DNA of 64,000 nucleotides, from assembly GCA_964526295.1 (NCBI GenBank), contig CAZGKW010000025.1, positions 1 to 64,000 of the forward strand, in the 5' to 3' direction. The stretch is from CAZGKW01 sp964526295. GTDB lineage: Bacteria > Planctomycetota > Phycisphaerae > FEN-1346. Below the pieces are notes generated by a model. That model was not told where the DNA came from and searched no databases. It saw only the letters and a program-made list of their open reading frames with translations. Positions within the stretch are counted from its first letter, which is position 1; each line of letters starts with the position of its first letter. Of this stretch, positions 61,192 through 64,000 are shown piece by piece. Position numbers and translations under genes: made by a program.

Positions 61192-62772
61192 TCACTCGGC
61201 CGGGCTGAGCGATATCCAGAACGTAGCGGTCTTCTTGCGGCCGTCGCTTGCGGCGGTCGTCGTCGCTGTGCCGGCCCCCATCGTGCCGACGAGCACCCCG
61301 TCGGGCTCGATGACGTAGACGCCTGGGGTGGCGCCGCCCTTCTCGACGAAGGCCGTCAGCGACCCGCCGACCCGCTCGCCGGAGAAGTCGAGGGCGACCT
61401 TTCGGACCTCTCCCGTCAGATTCGAGTGGTTGTTCCACACGCGGCCGTTGGCGAGCCGCCCGTCCTCGTACTCGAGCGTGAAGAAGCCGCGGCCGAACGG
61501 GCTGTTCTCCACTTTGAGGGTGACGCGGGCGACCTGCGCCAGGTCGGGCTTCGGATCGAGCCGGCCGACCGCCTCGCCCTGGACGGGCGCGTCGCGGAAG
61601 CGGCCGGTGTGCGTGCCGACGACTTCGCCGGCGGTGATCGCCGCATCGATCTCGAACGAGCAGGGGATGGGCTTCCGGTCGCGGGGCACCCACCCGTCGG
61701 GCCGGATCGTGACGCCGAGCCGCCCGGTGAGGCGGTCGGCCGCGACCTCGAGCCCCGAGACGTCCACCTCGTGGATGGCGTTGTTGAAGTTCGGCGTCGT
61801 GCCGAAGCCGTGCAGGACCTTCCCCCCGCGGGTCGCGAGGAAGACGTTCATGAAGTTGTGCGGCGGGACGGCCTCGCAGAGCGTCAGCTTCATGAGGCAG
61901 TCTCCCGCGTCGGCCGCCCCGGAAGAGACCTGGCCGAGGTACCGGCCGCGCCCGACCTCCTTCCCGTCCTCGACGACGGCCATCGACCCGGCCACCCGGT
62001 CGCCGATGGCGACGCCGTCGAACGTCCAGCGATATGCGACCGGCCGGTCGGCCTGGCCCTGGGGATAGATCGTGCCGGTCAGGCTTCCGGTCAGGCGATG
62101 GCCCTCCAGCCGCACGTCCTGCGCTCCGGCGTAGGCGGCCATGGCGACGTCGGTGATGCTGCCCGAGGGGACCAAACGGGCGGCGAAGCAGCGGCCGTCC
62201 TTGACGGCCAGCTCCATCCCGAGCCGGGCGCCCGGCGTGCGGCGGCGCTTCGGCTTCCCGGCCTCCCAGTAGACCGCGCTTTCGCAGGCGAGCGTGAGGC
62301 GCCGCGGCACGTCGGCGGGATGGGTTTGAATGCGCCGACCGCCCAGCTCGCCTTTCCGCGGCCAGCCGCCGAACTTGCCGGCGTACGTGCCGGCCGCGGT
62401 GCCGCTTCGGACCGTCGCGTCGATCTCGATATCGGCCTCGAGCGGCTCGCCGCCCTTCGGCACGTAGCCGTCGAACGGTATGCTGATGCGGACGGTGCCC
62501 GCGATGGACTCGCCCGCGAGCTTCAGGTCCGAGGCGTCGACGTCGTGCGGCATGCGGTTGTATTGGCGGGCGGCGCTGAGGGCGTGGACCGCCCGTCCGC
62601 CGGGGCCGAAGACGGCGTAGAGCTCGATGTCCTTCCCCTCGCCGAGGGCCCCGGCCAGGCGAAGCTCGTAGGCCGCCTGCACATCGGCGGCCCCGAGAGC
62701 CGGCGCTGCCGACAGGGCGACGAGGCACCCGGCGGCCCACACGGCGGCCGACCATCGTGCGGGATTACTCAT
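61192..62772 (-). CDS. Exported protein with four copies of an unrecognised repeat domain
   Basis: A 526-residue secreted protein (signal WSAAVWAAGCLVALSAAPALG). About four copies of a domain of 100-120 residues fill it (roughly 36-140, 155-275, 290-400 and 410-520). The shared pattern is a small strand block, then (V)D-x-S-x-L-x-(V/L)-x-x-x-(R/S)-(L/I)-x-G-(R/T), then a strand ending (E/Y)-(I/F)-D-A-(T/A)-(V/I), then GT(Y/H)xG(K/R)F. Examples are DVDASDLKLAGESIAGTVRI and EVDVSGLEVAADRLTGRLGV. The same domain ends the convergent protein at 58902-61148. No known family is recognised; all-beta structure is likely. Confidence 0.75.
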   Translation of the reverse strand: MSNPARWSAAVWAAGCLVALSAAPALGAADVQAAYELRLAGALGEGKDIELYAVFGPGGRAVHALSAARQYNRMPHDVDASDLKLAGESIAGTVRISIPFDGYVPKGGEPLEADIEIDATVRSGTAAGTYAGKFGGWPRKGELGGRRIQTHPADVPRRLTLACESAVYWEAGKPKRRRTPGARLGMELAVKDGRCFAARLVPSGSITDVAMAAYAGAQDVRLEGHRLTGSLTGTIYPQGQADRPVAYRWTFDGVAIGDRVAGSMAVVEDGKEVGRGRYLGQVSSGAADAGDCLMKLTLCEAVPPHNFMNVFLATRGGKVLHGFGTTPNFNNAIHEVDVSGLEVAADRLTGRLGVTIRPDGWVPRDRKPIPCSFEIDAAITAGEVVGTHTGRFRDAPVQGEAVGRLDPKPDLAQVARVTLKVENSPFGRGFFTLEYEDGRLANGRVWNNHSNLTGEVRKVALDFSGERVGGSLTAFVEKGGATPGVYVIEPDGVLVGTMGAGTATTTAASDGRKKTATFWISLSPAE

Positions 62773-62945
62773 TCGGTCGCTCCTTCTATCGAGAGTCCTC
62801 GGCCCACGCCCGTTTCAACCCGCCGAAAGGCGGAAAAGGACGGTCGAGTCCACTCCGCGGCGTGTTCAAGCTGTCGGCACGCCCTCTGCGCGCCGCTCGA
62901 AGGCCTGGAGTCGACCCCGCGCCTCCGAAGGCACAGGAACCGCCC

Positions 62946-64000
62946 ATGACCATCGCCCAGAGCTGCGTCGCCTACCTCGACGGCGGACGGTGCGTCGTCC
63001 GCGGTGCGATCGACGGCGAGTGCGTCGCCGAAGCGGCCGACCACGCCGAGGCGCTCCAGGCCGGCCTCGACCGGCTGGATGCCCAGGGCGGCGGCGAGCT
63101 GACCGTCGAAGCGGGCGTCTATACGATCGGCCGCCCCCTGAACGTTCCGAGCCGGGTGACCGTCCGCGGCCGCGGCCGGGCGAGCGTCCTGAAGCTGGGC
63201 GCCGGCGAGGCAGGCGCCGGGAGCGATGCCGCGGTGCTCCTCGCCGAGGGCCGCGACGGCCTTCTCATCGCCGACCTCGCCTGCCAGGGGCCGGGCGACG
63301 AGGAGTCGCTCGCCGGGGTCGTCCTCCGGGCCTGCGGCGACTCGGAGGTCCGCGGCGTCTTCTCGGCCGGCTTCGGCGCGTGCGGCATTCTCGTCGAGCG
63401 GGGCAGCTTCCTCGTCCGGCTCTCGGGGTGCACGACGGCCGGCAACGGCGGAGCGGGAATCCTGGTCCGCGACTGCGCCGGCCGTGGCCGCGGCGGCGAT
63501 TTCGTGCCGAACCTTCTCCTCGGGTGCACGAGCTACGGCGAGCGGGGCCACGGGTTCCACCTCGACCACACCATCTGCGGCAACCTCGTCGGGTGCGTCG
63601 CCTACCAGCCCGCCGGCTATGGCATCTATGTCGCCAACACGGCCAACAGCACGTGCATCACCGGGTGCCGGGTGTTCGAGGCGGCCTCGGGCGGCGTCCG
63701 CGTCGAGAATAGCCACGAGATCAATATATCGAGCAACATCTTCTGCTGGAACCGCGGGCCGGGCATCGAGCTGGAGCACGTCATCTGGGGCACCGTCTCG
63801 GCCAACGACGTCATCGACTCCGGCGGCGTGGAGGGGCCCCCGAGCCACGGCATCGCCCTCCACACCGACACGAAGTCCGTCCAGGTGACCGGCAACGCCG
63901 TCTTCAACTGGGAAGGCCACCTGCCGATGCGGTGCGGCATCCATGAATCGGACGACTGTGCGTATAATACTGCCCTTTCGCAGGTTTCATGCGGCGCGGG
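62946..64000 (+). CDS. Right-handed beta-helix protein (5' part, cut by window end)
   Basis: The frame from ATG 62946 stays open to the last base, giving at least 351 residues; the stop lies beyond the window. AGGA precedes the start and there is no obvious signal peptide. After about 35 residues an opening typical of pectate-lyase-superfamily proteins is seen (ALQAGLDRLDAQGGGELTVE then VYTIGRPLNVPSRVTVRGRG), followed by repeated coils such as GILVERGSFLVRLSGCTTAG, GYGIYVANTANSTCITGCRV and NISSNIFCWNRGPGIELEH. Such proteins bind or cleave acidic polysaccharides; the enzymatic class cannot be told. Confidence 0.8.
   Translation, partial: MTIAQSCVAYLDGGRCVVRGAIDGECVAEAADHAEALQAGLDRLDAQGGGELTVEAGVYTIGRPLNVPSRVTVRGRGRASVLKLGAGEAGAGSDAAVLLAEGRDGLLIADLACQGPGDEESLAGVVLRACGDSEVRGVFSAGFGACGILVERGSFLVRLSGCTTAGNGGAGILVRDCAGRGRGGDFVPNLLLGCTSYGERGHGFHLDHTICGNLVGCVAYQPAGYGIYVANTANSTCITGCRVFEAASGGVRVENSHEINISSNIFCWNRGPGIELEHVIWGTVSANDVIDSGGVEGPPSHGIALHTDTKSVQVTGNAVFNWEGHLPMRCGIHESDDCAYNTALSQVSCGA

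Overview
The window is about 64 kb of very GC-rich bacterial DNA with dense, mostly well-packed genes on both strands. An LptD-type outer-membrane protein, a TolC-type efflux protein and several lipoprotein signals point to a double-membrane cell. A complete V-type ATPase operon, a Tat-exported Gfo/Idh/MocA oxidoreductase, PQQ-type beta-propeller proteins, zinc-ribbon proteins with C-terminal membrane anchors, glnS beside gltX and many secreted proteins of unknown function fit Planctomycetota or a close PVC relative. That placement is an inference; no rRNA gene is present to test it.

Layout. 1-3648: the end of an amino-acid permease fused to a PTS EIIA domain, then archease, an HPP membrane protein and the RNA ligase RtcB. 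3661-4312: two sister zinc-ribbon microproteins on the minus strand. 4560-14817: a V-ATPase operon (EIIA, H, C, I, K, F, E, A, B, D, universal stress protein) interrupted by two large palindromic repeat elements. 14867-16077: an antitoxin / PemK-like toxin pair followed by a NYN-domain nuclease-like gene. 16101-22670: a TetR-controlled tripartite efflux operon with a clear operator. 22731-26205: amidohydrolase, argJ and argC, joined by 4-base overlaps. 26270-31289: rpsI-rplM, lptD and a zinc-ribbon membrane protein. 31404-32566: pabA, a DUF6485 protein and a decayed AraC-type gene.

32684-41622: a TPR lipoprotein, gltX, a PQQ propeller protein, a Doc/AbrB toxin-antitoxin pair, glnS, a small secreted protein and a Gfo/Idh/MocA protein. 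41680-45288: two tandem agmatine-deiminase-like exported proteins and a lipoprotein. 45410-47917: a sigma-54 enhancer-binding protein gene with a sigma-54-type promoter on each side, each in front of a tiny, strongly basic protein gene. 48078-51620: a GH130 glycosidase and a methyltransferase/ATP-grasp fusion. Then tRNA-Arg(CCG), a four-PAS hybrid histidine kinase, a VOC protein, xylA behind a run of palindromes, a DUF2330 protein, a small coiled-coil protein, two convergent secreted proteins that share an unrecognised repeat domain, and the start of a beta-helix protein cut by the window edge.

The best candidate for an undescribed system is the sigma-54 block at 45.4-47.9 kb. Next are the shared repeat domain at 58.9-62.8 kb, the methyltransferase/ATP-grasp fusion, and the agmatine-deiminase pair that lacks an expected histidine. 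Near-consensus sigma-70 promoters can be read by eye in front of many operons and are listed. No CRISPR array, transposase gene, integrase or rRNA was seen.
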